From Sphingomonas mali NBRC 15500 (GTDB lineage: Bacteria; Pseudomonadota; Alphaproteobacteria; Sphingomonadales; Sphingomonadaceae), in assembly GCF_001598415.1 (NCBI RefSeq), contig NZ_BCYX01000018.1:1-64000 (forward strand): a DNA stretch of 64,000 bases. The letters are read 5' to 3'. The position numbers were made by a program, and so were the translations under genes. Under the pieces are notes generated by a model. It saw only the letters and a program-made list of their open reading frames with translations, was not told the origin of the DNA and did not search any database. Positions 35,901 to 45,022 of the stretch are shown in pieces; positions within the stretch are counted from its first letter, which is position 1, and every line of letters starts with the position of its first letter.

Positions 35901-37814
35901 AACGATCAACTCACTCTGCTGCCCGGATCGACCATCACCGGCATCGTGGACGGAGGAGACGGCGATGATCAGGTGACGTTGGCCGGTGAGGGCAATGGCA
36001 GCTTTGCCGGCGCGGTGAATTTCGAGCATCTCGACGTCGCATCGGGCAGCTGGACTTTGACCGGCGCGTCCAGCTTCATCAACGGCACCACCATCGAACG
36101 AGGCGCTACTCTTTCCGGGTCTGCCAACTCGTTGACTGACGCTATCGAAGTCGATGGCGCTTTGGTAATCGACCAGCCGGACGATGCGGCGTTCGCCAAT
36201 CTGCTTAGTGGCACGGGTAACGTCACCAAGCGAGGCGCGGGTTCGCTCAACCTGACCGGGGACAACGGCCGTTTCACTGGCGCTACAATCGTTGCATCCG
36301 GCCGGTTGGCGGTGAACGGATCGCTGGCGAACTCGATTGTCACGGTTGCGAGCGGCGCCACTTTGGGCGGCAACGGCGTGGTCGGCGGCGTGGTGGCGCA
36401 GAGCGGATCTATCGTGGCTCCGGGCAATTCGATCGGCGATCTGCATGTAGCTGGGAACTATGCCCAAGCGTCGGGCTCGACGTATCAGGTCCAGCTGAGC
36501 TCGACGGGCATGGCCGACCGGATCGACGTGACAGGAAGCGCGACCATCGCTTCGGGCGCGATCATGAACATCGAGAAGATCGATGCCGCACCTTATGTGC
36601 TGGGTACGCACTACACCGTGCTCGATGCGGCAGGCGGGGTGACCGGCACCTATACGCTGACCGGCGACACACAGCTTTCGCGCTTCCTGGGGCTGGCGCT
36701 CTCCTATGGTCCGCAGGGCGTGTATCTCGACGTAGCGAAAACCAAGACATTTGCATCGGCGGGGGTAACGCCGAACCAGGTGGCGATCGGCGGCAGCCTC
36801 GACAACCTACCCCTTTCAAACTCGGTCGTGGGCGCGATAGCGCTAATGCCCGATGATGCAACGGCCGATGCTGCGCTCAACCAGCTCTCCGGCGAGATCC
36901 ATGCGTCCGCCAAAACCGCGATACTCGAAGACAGCCGGTTGGTGCGCGACCTGACGATCGGGCACATGGTGAGCGAACAGGATCGAGGTACGGGCACCGG
37001 CATCTGGGGCCAGGGCGTCGGCTCGTGGGCCTCGAACGACAGTAACGGCAATGCCGCGCGGATGACGCGCTCGAACGGCGGGCTGGTGATCGGCGTCGAC
37101 ATCGCGCCGGTCGATGGCCTCCGATTCGGATTGCTCGGGAGCTACACCCACGGCTCGTTGAGCATCCCGGCGCGTGCGTCATCGGCCAAGATCACCAGCT
37201 ATAGCCTGGGTGCCTATGGCGGTGCGAGCATGGGTCACGTGCAACTGCGGTTCGGCGGCAATTATGCCTGGAATAGCCTGCGTACCACGCGCGGGGTCGC
37301 TTTCTCCGGGTTCAGCGATCGCCTGACCGCACGCTACAACGGGTCGACCGCGCAGGCGTTTGGCGACGTCGGGTACACGATCGGCACCACTCGTACGCAT
37401 ATCGAGCCGTTCGCGCAGGCTGCGTGGATCGACGTCGCGACCGATCCCTTTACCGAACAAGGCGGAACTGCCGCGGTCACGGCCAGGAAGCGCTCGCAAG
37501 CGATCACGCTCACCACGCTTGGCCTGCGTGGTGCCGTCGGGTTCTCGCTCGGCAGCATCGCCGCCAATGTGCATGCCACCGCCGGGTGGCGCCACGCCAG
37601 CGGCGATACTGCGCCAACCGCTTCATTAGCGTTCGCAGGCGGCAACTCATTCCTGATCGCTGGCCTGCCGATCGCCAAGGACAGTGCCACGCTCGACGCC
37701 GGGATCGACTTCGATCTCGCGCCCGCGATCCGGCTCAATGTCGCCTATACCGGCCAGATCGGCGCTCATGCCCAGGATAATGGCATCAAAGCCGGTGTTT
37801 CTTGGCAGTTCTGA
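32961..37814 (+). CDS. Very large autotransporter (type V secretion) with repeat-rich passenger
   Basis: 1617-aa outer-membrane/secreted protein. Signal peptide at residues 1-35 (ends AAA-Q). The passenger (about 36-1320) is built of many imperfect units of the form N-x-GTI (for example NAGTINGD, NSGTITAT, NTGTIRGD) and GAGND-like turns, typical of a right-handed beta-helix. An autotransporter-type segment (GNVTKRGAGSLNLTGDNGRFTGAT, in two parts, about 1090-1113) precedes the linker. The C-terminal 270 residues form the PF03797 beta-barrel and end in the aromatic F. Likely adhesin or surface protein; no protease or lipase motif is seen. It lies alone, just downstream of IS debris. GAGGGA and GGGGG precede the ATG. 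Confidence 0.92.
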   Translation: MQAGKNAARPRLRSFTLGTSALALAMSAATSAAAQCAPNPTVPGGTTQCTGSDTAGVVVATPGSTVAVAAGATVSATSAAAVTIDVPVVNYGPNYETVSVAGLVRGIGTPGIRLNNGTTNGGYYYGPTASLTLNVAAGGEVSGTTALLLGQSSGNTTGSAIATIDNAGTLSGTSGIALQATNPALGGFASITNRSGGTIGAISGPVGVLNNAGVIDGGINSAIDAVTSYNPFIGWGAWTNTGTITSAATSATLNNVAGTLTNSGTISNTGGGVAVRGAGLQMLTNQVGGLIAASGGTAIAATGTLALVNAGTINGDINMSSSAGASGATIDSTAGTVNGNVTLGAGNDVLVARYAGTPALVTGITGTINGGGGNDSVKIVTQQDTTINTAVTMPSGFQQIQLAPATGTTVTLADGFAAPGTIALVGSAQFEGGSVVNTAALTFSGQAFTSQIYNSPASFTNAGSITTTGGTIGTPALALDGVTTFVNTGSIDVVGTGVSTSANGTTTNSGTITATGTALTAFDNIVTNSGTIRSTGGIGLALSGNVGYPASNSGLIEGATVGVYTSIDLTNSGTILATNSDGTAVVVDAYGSLINLAGGTVGNGGTAVTASIFNSTVVNAGTINGDVVLRNVYSGAGERYFSLPGGVLNGNLSLGAGDLLVTNIVNTGPGTFDGITGTVRADAGAMLRYQVSSDASATVGPVGPFGIASYQLSGNATLDLIASGEITQQLALAGAGTVHLNASISTTSTPAIFSTSSIVARGQTAEATQLDITSTGTITLTRSDNSYPIGAVYLGGNDSFTNNGTINIVDAQLYSPTAAVFGGAAVTNNGAIRLDGGIGVNASASLINTGTITQVVGGTAAQGVIDVAALDNSGTISVDGNAVASSPYFYRPMRIVNRAGGLIATTGSQSAGILSNGALSLDNAGTISAAPGSIAIQAVSYATNSIRNTGTIRGDILLGSGGNVVENGGTIDGRLTFGAGNDQLTLLPGSTITGIVDGGDGDDQVTLAGEGNGSFAGAVNFEHLDVASGSWTLTGASSFINGTTIERGATLSGSANSLTDAIEVDGALVIDQPDDAAFANLLSGTGNVTKRGAGSLNLTGDNGRFTGATIVASGRLAVNGSLANSIVTVASGATLGGNGVVGGVVAQSGSIVAPGNSIGDLHVAGNYAQASGSTYQVQLSSTGMADRIDVTGSATIASGAIMNIEKIDAAPYVLGTHYTVLDAAGGVTGTYTLTGDTQLSRFLGLALSYGPQGVYLDVAKTKTFASAGVTPNQVAIGGSLDNLPLSNSVVGAIALMPDDATADAALNQLSGEIHASAKTAILEDSRLVRDLTIGHMVSEQDRGTGTGIWGQGVGSWASNDSNGNAARMTRSNGGLVIGVDIAPVDGLRFGLLGSYTHGSLSIPARASSAKITSYSLGAYGGASMGHVQLRFGGNYAWNSLRTTRGVAFSGFSDRLTARYNGSTAQAFGDVGYTIGTTRTHIEPFAQAAWIDVATDPFTEQGGTAAVTARKRSQAITLTTLGLRGAVGFSLGSIAANVHATAGWRHASGDTAPTASLAFAGGNSFLIAGLPIAKDSATLDAGIDFDLAPAIRLNVAYTGQIGAHAQDNGIKAGVSWQF

Positions 37815-38289
37815 CAACGGCTATAGTCGCTCGCGCTTGCTAAAGGACGGTCGGGAATCTTGTACTGATCGGCGCCGTGTTTTCGATCGGCCCAAACTGG
37901 TTCGTTGGGCAAAAAAAGATCGTCATGTCCGCTTCTGTTTGGCCGGATAGAAAGGGCATCGCGGGCATGGACGTTCGGTTCGTTGGATGAGGCTGCCAAG
38001 ACCGGCCGGTCGGGGGGCCGCCCAATTGCGGTCGATCGCCTCGGCCTAGCTACGGCCGGTTTCGGATCGACGACGACCGTGCTGAACGGCTGTTGTTGAG
38101 GCGCAAAGCCGACGCTCCGGTTCCGACCGAGAATCGTAACAGCTGAGCGCCAATCAGCGCCATTTCAAGTAAAGAAATAGCTGGTGACGCGGCGGCCCGA
38201 ATCCGACCTCATCCGCCGCGGTCCGGGCCAATTTATCGGAATTTATTGGACAAAAGGTGCCGCTGTCGGCGGCCGAGCATTAAAAATTA
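37815..38289. other. 475-base interval without a supportable gene
   Basis: Between the autotransporter and the tRNA I see only short, shadow-like ORFs on both strands, none with a ribosome site and recognisable domain. The right part (about 38220-38289) is AT-richer. It includes a weak GC hairpin (38259-38273) followed in the reverse direction by a short T run, which could end tRNA transcription. I could not identify a promoter or remnant of a known element. Confidence 0.45.
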
Positions 38290-38366
<77 letters not shown>

Positions 38367-38433
38367 GAGCCGGGTGCGCCTAGCAAAGCATCGCCGGCCG
38401 CGCCAGCGATTCTATTTCGCGCCGGTTTCGCGC

Positions 38434-38799
38434 CTATTTCGTAATCGTGACCGGCTGGAACTTGCCCAGGCCACAGCGCGGGCCCGGACCGGCGCCGCCC
38501 GATTGCAGCACGGTGATGGTGTCGACCGAGCACAATTGGTTGGTCGACACCGAATAAGCGAAGCGTTCCTCGAAGCCGAGGCCGGGGCAGGCATTGGGCA
38601 AGGTGTTGCGCAGGATCTTGCGGTTGTTCATCTCGAAATCGATCACGCTGTCGCTGCGCACATGCGTCTCGCGGACCTGGCTGAGGTTGACGCAATCGAC
38701 CGCCGGACCCGACGGGGTCGCGGGCGGGACTTCCTTGTCCTTCGCGCTGACGGGAGCGGCGATCGCGGCGGCGGCGAGGGCGAACAAGAGCGGGCGCAT
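38434..38799 (-). CDS. Exported DUF6491-like small protein
   Basis: 121-aa protein with a clear N-terminal signal peptide ([19 protein letters not shown]). Four cysteines in the mature part sit in conserved contexts: [32 protein letters not shown] and CGLGKFQPV. This pattern fits the DUF6491 family of proteobacterial exported proteins, whose function is unknown. It lies between the tRNA and the endonuclease III gene on the same strand, 18 bases after nth, so it may be co-transcribed with nth. Two disulfides are plausible in the periplasm. Confidence 0.84.
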   Translation of the reverse strand: MRPLLFALAAAAIAAPVSAKDKEVPPATPSGPAVDCVNLSQVRETHVRSDSVIDFEMNNRKILRNTLPNACPGLGFEERFAYSVSTNQLCSVDTITVLQSGGAGPGPRCGLGKFQPVTITK

Positions 38800-38817
38800 G
38801 GCTTTTCTAACTCCGTA

Positions 38818-39471
38818 TCAGGCGGCGCGCGTCTTGGGCGCCGGCGTCTTGGGCTTGAACGCACAAAGATCGGCAACGACGCATCGCCAGCATTCGGGCG
38901 TGCGCGCCTTGCAGACATATCGGCCGTGCAGGATTAACCAGTGATGAGCGTGCAGCCGGAACGGCTGCGGCACGGCTTTCTCCAGCTTGAGCTCGACCGC
39001 CAGCGGCGTCTTGCCGCGCGCCAGCCCGGTGCGGTTGCCGACGCGGAAAATGTGGGTGTCGACCGCGAAGGTCTCCGCGCCGAACGCCACGTTCATCACG
39101 ACATTGGCGGTCTTGCGCCCGACCCCCGGTAGTTTCTCGAGCTCGTCGCGATCGTCGGGGACCTGGCCGTCATGCTCGGCGATCAACTGCTCGGACAAGG
39201 CGATGACGTTCTTCGCCTTGGTGTTGAACAGCCCGATCGTCTTGATGTGCTCCTTGAGCTTCTCCTCGCCGAGCGCGACCATCTGTGCGGGCGTGTGGAC
39301 CTCCTGGAACAGCTTACGCGTCGCCTTGTTGACCCCGACATCGGTCGCCTGTGCCGACAGCACGACCGCGACGAGCAATTGATAGGGATTGCCCGATTCG
39401 AGTTCGGTCTCGGGATGCGGATTGTCGGCGGCGAGGCGGCTGAAGAACTCGACCACATCGGCCTTGTTCAT
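38818..39471 (-). CDS. nth: Endonuclease III (DNA glycosylase/AP lyase)
   Basis: 217-aa base-excision-repair enzyme acting on oxidised pyrimidines. The helix-hairpin-helix LPGVGRKTANVV contains catalytic Lys120, and VDTHIFRV supplies Asp138; both fall at the same numbers as in E. coli Nth. The [4Fe-4S] cluster motif is Cys187, Cys194, Cys197 and Cys203 (C-x6-C-x2-C-x5-C), again the E. coli numbering. A short Lys/Pro/Ala-rich tail follows. It begins seven bases after dapB, in the same operon. Confidence 0.96.
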   Translation of the reverse strand: MNKADVVEFFSRLAADNPHPETELESGNPYQLLVAVVLSAQATDVGVNKATRKLFQEVHTPAQMVALGEEKLKEHIKTIGLFNTKAKNVIALSEQLIAEHDGQVPDDRDELEKLPGVGRKTANVVMNVAFGAETFAVDTHIFRVGNRTGLARGKTPLAVELKLEKAVPQPFRLHAHHWLILHGRYVCKARTPECWRCVVADLCAFKPKTPAPKTRAA

Positions 39472-39478
39472 GCTAGCC

Positions 39479-40207
39479 TCACAGCCCCAATACCTCGGTC
39501 ATCGCGTAGCGGCCGGCAGGCTGGCCGGCGAGCCACAGGGCCGCGCGAACCGCGCCGCGCGCGAACATCTCGCGGCTTTCGGCGCGATGGATCAGTTCGA
39601 GCCGCTCGCCGGGTCCGGCGAAGATCACCTGATGGTCGCCCGCGATCGATCCGCCGCGGATCGAGGCAAAGCCGATCGTCCCCTCGCTGCGCGCGCCGGT
39701 CAGCCCGGCGCGATCGACGACCTTGAGGTCGGTCAGCGTGGCACCGCGTCCTTCGGCGGCGGCATCCCCGAGCAGCAGCGCGGTACCCGAGGGCGCGTCG
39801 ATCTTGTGGCGGTGATGCGCCTCGACGATCTCGATATCCCAATCGGGGCCGAGCCGCGCGGCGGCGTCGGCAACCAACCGTGCAAGCAAAGTGATGCCGA
39901 GCGAGGTCGTGCTGGTCTGCAGCACCGCGATCCGCGCCGCGGCATTGTCGATCAGGTCGTGATGCGCCTGACCAAGACCAGTGGTCCCGACGACGATCGG
40001 CGTCCCCGCCTCGCACGCCGCGGCCAGGTTCGCTTCGAGCGCCGATGGTGCGGTGAAATCGACCAGCACATCGGCACCCTTGGCCAGCGTCAGCGGATCG
40101 CCGCCGGCGTCGACGCCCCCCGCCACGGTCGCGCCGAAATCGGCGGCGATCGCGGCAATCGCGCGGCCCATCCGGCCCTCGCTTCCCAGAATTCCTATCG
40201 CGGTCAT
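39479..40207 (-). CDS. dapB: 4-hydroxy-tetrahydrodipicolinate reductase
   Basis: 242-aa NAD(P)H-dependent enzyme of the lysine/diaminopimelate pathway. It has the N-terminal nucleotide-binding GILGSEGRMGRAI, the VDFTAPSAL and VVGTTGL blocks, and the DapB signature EAHHRHKIDAPSGTALLLG with the catalytic His and Lys. The ATG at 40207 overlaps the stop of the upstream trypsin-like protease gene (ATGA), so the two are translationally coupled. nth follows by seven bases. Confidence 0.96.
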   Translation of the reverse strand: MTAIGILGSEGRMGRAIAAIAADFGATVAGGVDAGGDPLTLAKGADVLVDFTAPSALEANLAAACEAGTPIVVGTTGLGQAHHDLIDNAAARIAVLQTSTTSLGITLLARLVADAAARLGPDWDIEIVEAHHRHKIDAPSGTALLLGDAAAEGRGATLTDLKVVDRAGLTGARSEGTIGFASIRGGSIAGDHQVIFAGPGERLELIHRAESREMFARGAVRAALWLAGQPAGRYAMTEVLGL

Positions 40208-41478
40208 GGCTGTCCCCTTGCACCAATCTCCGGCGGCGCGACAGGGGGTAAGGGCGGTTGAACGCCGGGCAGTGTGGGCGTGGCGCCCAATACCAGCGAC
40301 CAGGGCTGGGGCAGATAATCGACCGACATATAGAAATAGAAGGCGCAGCTGCCGTCGGGGCGATAGGTCGCACCTTTCAGGATGCCGAGCGCTATAGTGC
40401 CGGAAAAGACCGGCGATCCGCTGTCGCCGCCCTTGCACGTCGGCCCCGACACGGTGACCCAGGTCGGCAGGCACGCGCCGCCGCACAGATCGCCTGCCGG
40501 CGCGAAATCGGTCAGCTCAACGACCGCGCAGCTATAGCCGGTGCGCTCACCGCGATGGCAGACGAAATCGCCCGCCCGCGTCTGGTCGCGGGTTCGCGAT
40601 CCGGTCACCGGGCGCTCGATCGTCCTGGCGGTATCGGCGTAGAACAGCCCGGCCAGGGGTCCCGGCACAGTGCCGATCTGGACGTCGTGATAGCCCCAGC
40701 CCCATTGACCGACGAAATCGAGTGGCACTTCGCTATGATCGGGCGCGATGAAACTCATCTGATCGAGGCAATGCGCCGCTGTGGCAATGCCGTAGCGTGT
40801 GCCGTCCGTGACCGCGAAGCCGCTGGTGCAGAGATAGCGTTTGCCATCGTCGGGGCTGGTCCCTTCCAACCGCGCGCCGCCGAGCGGGGGAGCGGACAGA
40901 TTGACGTCGACATGGTCGACCACGCGGATGCTCACCGGGACACCGGCGACCGCCTCGACCTTTGCGCGCCATTGTTCGACGCCGCTCTTTGCCTCGCCGC
41001 TGGTGATCAGCACGACCAGTTCGCCGGTGCGCGGGTCGAGGCCCATCGCCGGTGGGCGGGTGAACATCGCGCGGATCTGCGCCTGGTGCCAGGTCACTGC
41101 CCAGATCACCCGATCGCGCGATGCCCGCGCACCGGTGCGAAAGGCGACGGGGACGGTCATCCCGCCGAGTTGCAGCGTCTCGTCGGGGACGGGGTCGCCG
41201 CCGGTCAGATAGACATTGATGCGGAAATCGGGGCGATGCTGGATCGAGATGCCGGCGATGCGGTCGCGATATCTGGCCTCGATTTCGTCGGTGACGGGGA
41301 CGCTCGCCTCGAGCGCGGTGAGGCGGCGTTCGGCTTCCTCCTGCGGCACGGCGAACAGCTTGGCATATTCGGCGGCGTCGCGGGTCAGGGCTTCCGCAGG
41401 GGTCTCGACGGTCTGTGCCGCCGCCACGCGCGGCACGAATGCGAGGGTGAGCAATAGGCAGGTTAGCAGGAAACGCAT
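40204..41478 (-). CDS. Secreted trypsin-like serine protease (S1 fold)
   Basis: 424-aa protein with a signal peptide (MRFLLTCLLLTLAFVPRVAAA). The N-terminal part (about 25-190) is charged and may be a pro-region. The protease domain shows TAAHC (catalytic His), HDVQI (candidate Asp) and CKGGDSGSPVF (catalytic Ser), with cysteines placed for disulfides. This is the chymotrypsin/streptogrisin type. The C-terminus is Pro-rich (LPGVQPPLPPVAPPE). Coupling to dapB by a 4-base overlap is unusual for an exported protease. The substrate is unknown. Confidence 0.87.
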   Translation of the reverse strand: MRFLLTCLLLTLAFVPRVAAAQTVETPAEALTRDAAEYAKLFAVPQEEAERRLTALEASVPVTDEIEARYRDRIAGISIQHRPDFRINVYLTGGDPVPDETLQLGGMTVPVAFRTGARASRDRVIWAVTWHQAQIRAMFTRPPAMGLDPRTGELVVLITSGEAKSGVEQWRAKVEAVAGVPVSIRVVDHVDVNLSAPPLGGARLEGTSPDDGKRYLCTSGFAVTDGTRYGIATAAHCLDQMSFIAPDHSEVPLDFVGQWGWGYHDVQIGTVPGPLAGLFYADTARTIERPVTGSRTRDQTRAGDFVCHRGERTGYSCAVVELTDFAPAGDLCGGACLPTWVTVSGPTCKGGDSGSPVFSGTIALGILKGATYRPDGSCAFYFYMSVDYLPQPWSLVLGATPTLPGVQPPLPPVAPPEIGARGQP

Positions 41479-41504
41479 ATAGCCGCCGCTACCACCTCGA
41501 TTTC

Positions 41505-41609
41505 GTCATCCCGGGCTTGTCCCGGGATCCACTGTGCCTCAATCCCGAAGCAGGAGCCTCTTGTCCAGCGCTTGCTGCCCGATGGACCCCGGGACAAGCC
41601 CGGGGTGAC
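41505..41609. repeat. Intergenic inverted repeat (CCGGGCTTGTCCCGGG family)
   Basis: Two 27-base arms, at 41505-41531 and 41583-41609, form a near-perfect inverted repeat around a 50-base loop. Each arm contains CCCGGGCTTGTCCCGGG or its complement. This type of repeat is widespread between genes in Sphingomonadales. It lies between the protease start and the end of the acyltransferase gene and may also work as a transcript end for the latter. Confidence 0.85.
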
Positions 41610-41625
41610 CGTTGAAGTGCGAGGA

Positions 41626-44600
41626 TCACTCGGCCGCCGTCGCCCCCATCGTCACATAATCGAGTTTGCCCGTCCCGAGCACGGGCAGCGCATCGACCAC
41701 CCGAATGTCGCGTGGAATGGCGAGTTCAGCAATCCCATTGGCCTTGCCCCATGCCTGCAACTCCGCCGCCTTCGCTCCCTTGGCCGTCGTGAACAGGACT
41801 AGTTGCTCCCCCTTGCGCGCATCGGTCCGCGTCACGACCGCATGGTCGGCGTCGGGCCAGGTCGCGGCGGCGTAGCCCTCGACTGCAGGCAGGGAGACCA
41901 TCTCGCCGCCGATCTTGGCGAAACGCTTGGCGCGGCCGCGGATGGTGACGAAACCCATCTCGTCGATCGTCACGATGTCGCCGGTGTCGTGCCAGCCTTC
42001 TTCCGGGGGTTGCAGCGCGCCGGGCCGGTCGGCCTTCATGTAGCCGGCCATGATGTTGGGCCCGCGGATCGACAATTTGCCGCCTTCCCAGATGCCCTCG
42101 ACCGGCTCGACTTTGGCCTCGATCCCCGGCAGCAGGCGGCCGACACTGCCTGCCTTGAAGTGCATTGGCGTGTTGACCGCGATTACCGGCGCCGCCTCGG
42201 TCGCGCCATAGCCTTCGAAGATGCGCACGCCGAATTTCTCGGCCCAGGTCTTGCGGGTCTCGTCGCGGACGCGCTCGGCGCCGGCGAAGACGTAGCGGAC
42301 CGAATAGAAATCGTAATTATGCCCCATCCGCGCATAGCCGGCCAGAAAGGTGTCGGTGCCGAACAGGATCGTCGCATTGGCGTCGTATGCGAGCGCGGGC
42401 ACGATCCGGTAATGGAGCGGGTTGGGGTAGAGCAGGGTGCGAATCCCGCTCAGGATCGGCAGCAAAGTGCCGCCGGTCAGCCCGAAGCTGTGGAACACCG
42501 GCAACGCGTTGAGCACCAGGTCGGACGAGTTGAAGTCGATCCGCGCCGACAGTTGCTGGCAATTGGACAGCAAGTTGCGATGGGTGAGGACGACGCCCTT
42601 GGGCAGCCCTTCCGACCCGCTGGTGAACAGGATCACTGCGGCGTCGTCGGGTGAGACCCCGCGGCGGCGATGGAGCCGTCCCGCCCAGCGCGCCGCGACC
42701 AAGGCGCGCAGCTTGGCGATCGCGCCGATGCCGGCGCCGATATCCTCGAGATAGACGATCTTGCGCCCGTCGGCTTCGAGGCCCTCGACGATCGGCTCCA
42801 GCTTGCCCTGCGCGATAAAGGCGCGCGCGGTGATGACCGTCTTGACCTCCGCCGCAATGCAGGCGGCCTTCAGATTGGTCAGCCCGGCCGTGTAGTTGAG
42901 CATCGCCGGTACGCGGCCGATCCGTTGCAGCGCGAAGAAAGTCGCGACCACGCCGGCGACGTTGGGCAGCAACACGCCGACCGCTTCGCCCTGTTTGGTC
43001 ATCGGGTCGAACGCGCGGCCGAGCGCCATGCTGCCGACGACCAGTTTCTTGTAGGTCATCGGCTCGCGCTTGATGTCCTCGACGATCGGCGACTTGCCGC
43101 CATTGACGTCCTTCGCGTCGAGCAATGCCTGGAACAGCGTCGTCTCGGTTTCCGACGTCGCGAAGATCATGCTGCTCATTTCGTCATAGAGACGGCGCCC
43201 GGCGATCGCGCGGCGGGCGCGCGCGGTCATCTCGCCTTTGATCTCGAACCGCCGCGGCGGCAGCACGGTCAGCGTGATCTTGGGGAACAGCTTCAACCGA
43301 ACCTTGCCGCGCAGCTTGGAGAAGGTCGAATATTGCGCGCCGTCGATCCGCACCGGGATGATCGGCGCATCGGCCTTGTCGGCGACCATGCCGGGGCCGT
43401 CGAACACTTTCATCAGCGCGCCGGTGACGGTGATCCGTCCCTCTGGGAAGATCACTAGCGTATTGCCGTCCTTGACCGCCTTGACCATCGCCTTGGTCGA
43501 CATCGGATTGGTCGGATCGACCGGGAAGGCGCGGAACAGCTTGAGCGCGGGCTTGATCCACCAGCTCGCGACTACCGCGCTGTGCACCGCGAACACCGGC
43601 TTGCCGGGCAGGAACACCGCAAGCAGCAGACCGTCGAGCCACGACACATGGTTGACCACGACGACCGCGCGCTCGCCGGGCTTGGGCATATTCTCCTTGC
43701 CATGGACCTCGACGCGATAGGCGATTTCGAGCAGCGTCCGCATCAGTCGCTTGATCACCGTCTCGGGCAGCAGCCAGCAGCTGATCAGCGCGACGACCAG
43801 GGTCGAGAAGCCCATCGTCGCGATCACCGCGGGGATCGACGCGCCATAGGCCGCCATCGCAATCACCACCGCCATCACCAGCACGATGACGAGCGAATTG
43901 ACGATATTGTTGGCGGCGATGATCCGCGAGCGCTCGGCGACCGGGCTGTTGGTCTGGAGCAAGGCATAAAGCGGCACGATGAACATGCCGCCGGCAAAGG
44001 CGAGGCCGGCGAGATCGATCAGGATGCGCCAGCTGCCCGGCGCGGCCACGAAGCGGGCAATATCGGCACCGGGGGCGGTGACGACGAAATGGTGCGTCGC
44101 CTGCCACAGGTCGATCATGAACCCGGCCATCAGCAAGGCGGCGAGCGGCACGTAGCGCGCCGACACCCTGCCCTTGAGCAGGCGGTTGACTGCCAGCGAG
44201 CCGATCGCGATCGAGATCGAGAAGACCAGCAGGAACAGGGTCACGACCGGCTTGCCCGCGCCGAGCCGGTTGCTGACGAGTGGCGCGAAATCGTTGAGCA
44301 ACACCGCGCCGATCGCGAAGAACCAGCTGATCCCCAGGATGCACAGCCAGGCATCGCGCGCGTCATGCGCCGACCGCAACACTTGCCAGGTGCTGCGGAA
44401 CACGTTGCGGTCGACCGGCACTACGCCCGGGGCCGCGGGCGCAGGCGGGATCGCCAGGCTGGCGAGGAACCCGAGCACGGCCATCCCGGTCGCGACCAGG
44501 CCCGCTTCCCAGGGCGGGATGAAATTGGGCATCAACTGGCCGGCCAGGATCGCCAGGAACGTGCCGGCCTCGATCATGCCGGTACCGCCCATGATCTCAT

Positions 44601-45021
44601 TGGGGCCGAGATGCTGAGGCAGGATCGAATATTTGACCGGGCCGAAGATAGTCGAATGGCACCCCATCAGGAACAGGACGGTCAGCAGCAGCGGCACCGA
44701 TTGCAGCGCCAGCCCGGCCAGGCCCATCGCCATGAACAGGATCTCCGCGCCCTTCACGATGCGCATCAATTTCGCCTTGTCCCACCCGTCGGCGATCTGC
44801 CCGGCCAGCGCCGAGAACAGGAAATAGGGCAGGATGAAGAGGCCGGTGGCGAGCGCCGCGAGCGACGCCGCGCCATTCTCGTCGCCCTTGTAGAGGGTGA
44901 AAGTGACGAGGAAGAGCATCGCATATTTGAGCGCGTTGTCGTTGAACGCGCCGATGAACTGAACGACGAACATCGGACCGAAGCGGCGCTTCGCGAGCAG
45001 CGAGAAATCAGGTGCGGACAT
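41626..45021 (-). CDS. aas: LplT-Aas fusion: lysophospholipid transporter / 2-acyl-GPE acyltransferase / acyl-ACP synthetase
   Basis: 1131-aa inner-membrane protein joining three modules. Residues about 1-415 are an LplT-type MFS transporter (FVVQFIGAFNDNALKYA). About 430-620 is a PlsC acyltransferase with NHVSWLDG (HX4D) and FPEGR. About 640-1131 is an AMP-forming acyl-ACP synthetase with ILFTSGSEGLPKGV, YGATEAAP and a C-terminal GKLDY lysine motif. It flips lysophosphatidylethanolamine inward and re-acylates it. Such fusions are known in alphaproteobacteria. It begins one base after the stop of the DUF2339 gene, so it is the second cistron of that operon. Confidence 0.93.
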   Translation of the reverse strand: MSAPDFSLLAKRRFGPMFVVQFIGAFNDNALKYAMLFLVTFTLYKGDENGAASLAALATGLFILPYFLFSALAGQIADGWDKAKLMRIVKGAEILFMAMGLAGLALQSVPLLLTVLFLMGCHSTIFGPVKYSILPQHLGPNEIMGGTGMIEAGTFLAILAGQLMPNFIPPWEAGLVATGMAVLGFLASLAIPPAPAAPGVVPVDRNVFRSTWQVLRSAHDARDAWLCILGISWFFAIGAVLLNDFAPLVSNRLGAGKPVVTLFLLVFSISIAIGSLAVNRLLKGRVSARYVPLAALLMAGFMIDLWQATHHFVVTAPGADIARFVAAPGSWRILIDLAGLAFAGGMFIVPLYALLQTNSPVAERSRIIAANNIVNSLVIVLVMAVVIAMAAYGASIPAVIATMGFSTLVVALISCWLLPETVIKRLMRTLLEIAYRVEVHGKENMPKPGERAVVVVNHVSWLDGLLLAVFLPGKPVFAVHSAVVASWWIKPALKLFRAFPVDPTNPMSTKAMVKAVKDGNTLVIFPEGRITVTGALMKVFDGPGMVADKADAPIIPVRIDGAQYSTFSKLRGKVRLKLFPKITLTVLPPRRFEIKGEMTARARRAIAGRRLYDEMSSMIFATSETETTLFQALLDAKDVNGGKSPIVEDIKREPMTYKKLVVGSMALGRAFDPMTKQGEAVGVLLPNVAGVVATFFALQRIGRVPAMLNYTAGLTNLKAACIAAEVKTVITARAFIAQGKLEPIVEGLEADGRKIVYLEDIGAGIGAIAKLRALVAARWAGRLHRRRGVSPDDAAVILFTSGSEGLPKGVVLTHRNLLSNCQQLSARIDFNSSDLVLNALPVFHSFGLTGGTLLPILSGIRTLLYPNPLHYRIVPALAYDANATILFGTDTFLAGYARMGHNYDFYSVRYVFAGAERVRDETRKTWAEKFGVRIFEGYGATEAAPVIAVNTPMHFKAGSVGRLLPGIEAKVEPVEGIWEGGKLSIRGPNIMAGYMKADRPGALQPPEEGWHDTGDIVTIDEMGFVTIRGRAKRFAKIGGEMVSLPAVEGYAAATWPDADHAVVTRTDARKGEQLVLFTTAKGAKAAELQAWGKANGIAELAIPRDIRVVDALPVLGTGKLDYVTMGATAAE

Positions 45022-45022
45022 G

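Noticed and set aside
34200-36600. Repeated NxGTI-type units considered as a CRISPR-like or tandem DNA repeat
   Set aside because: The units are imperfect, variable in spacing and in frame with one long coding sequence; they are protein repeats of the autotransporter passenger.
37766-37999. 77-aa reverse-strand ORF downstream of the autotransporter
   Set aside because: Overlaps the end of the autotransporter, lacks a ribosome site and shows no domain; treated as non-coding.
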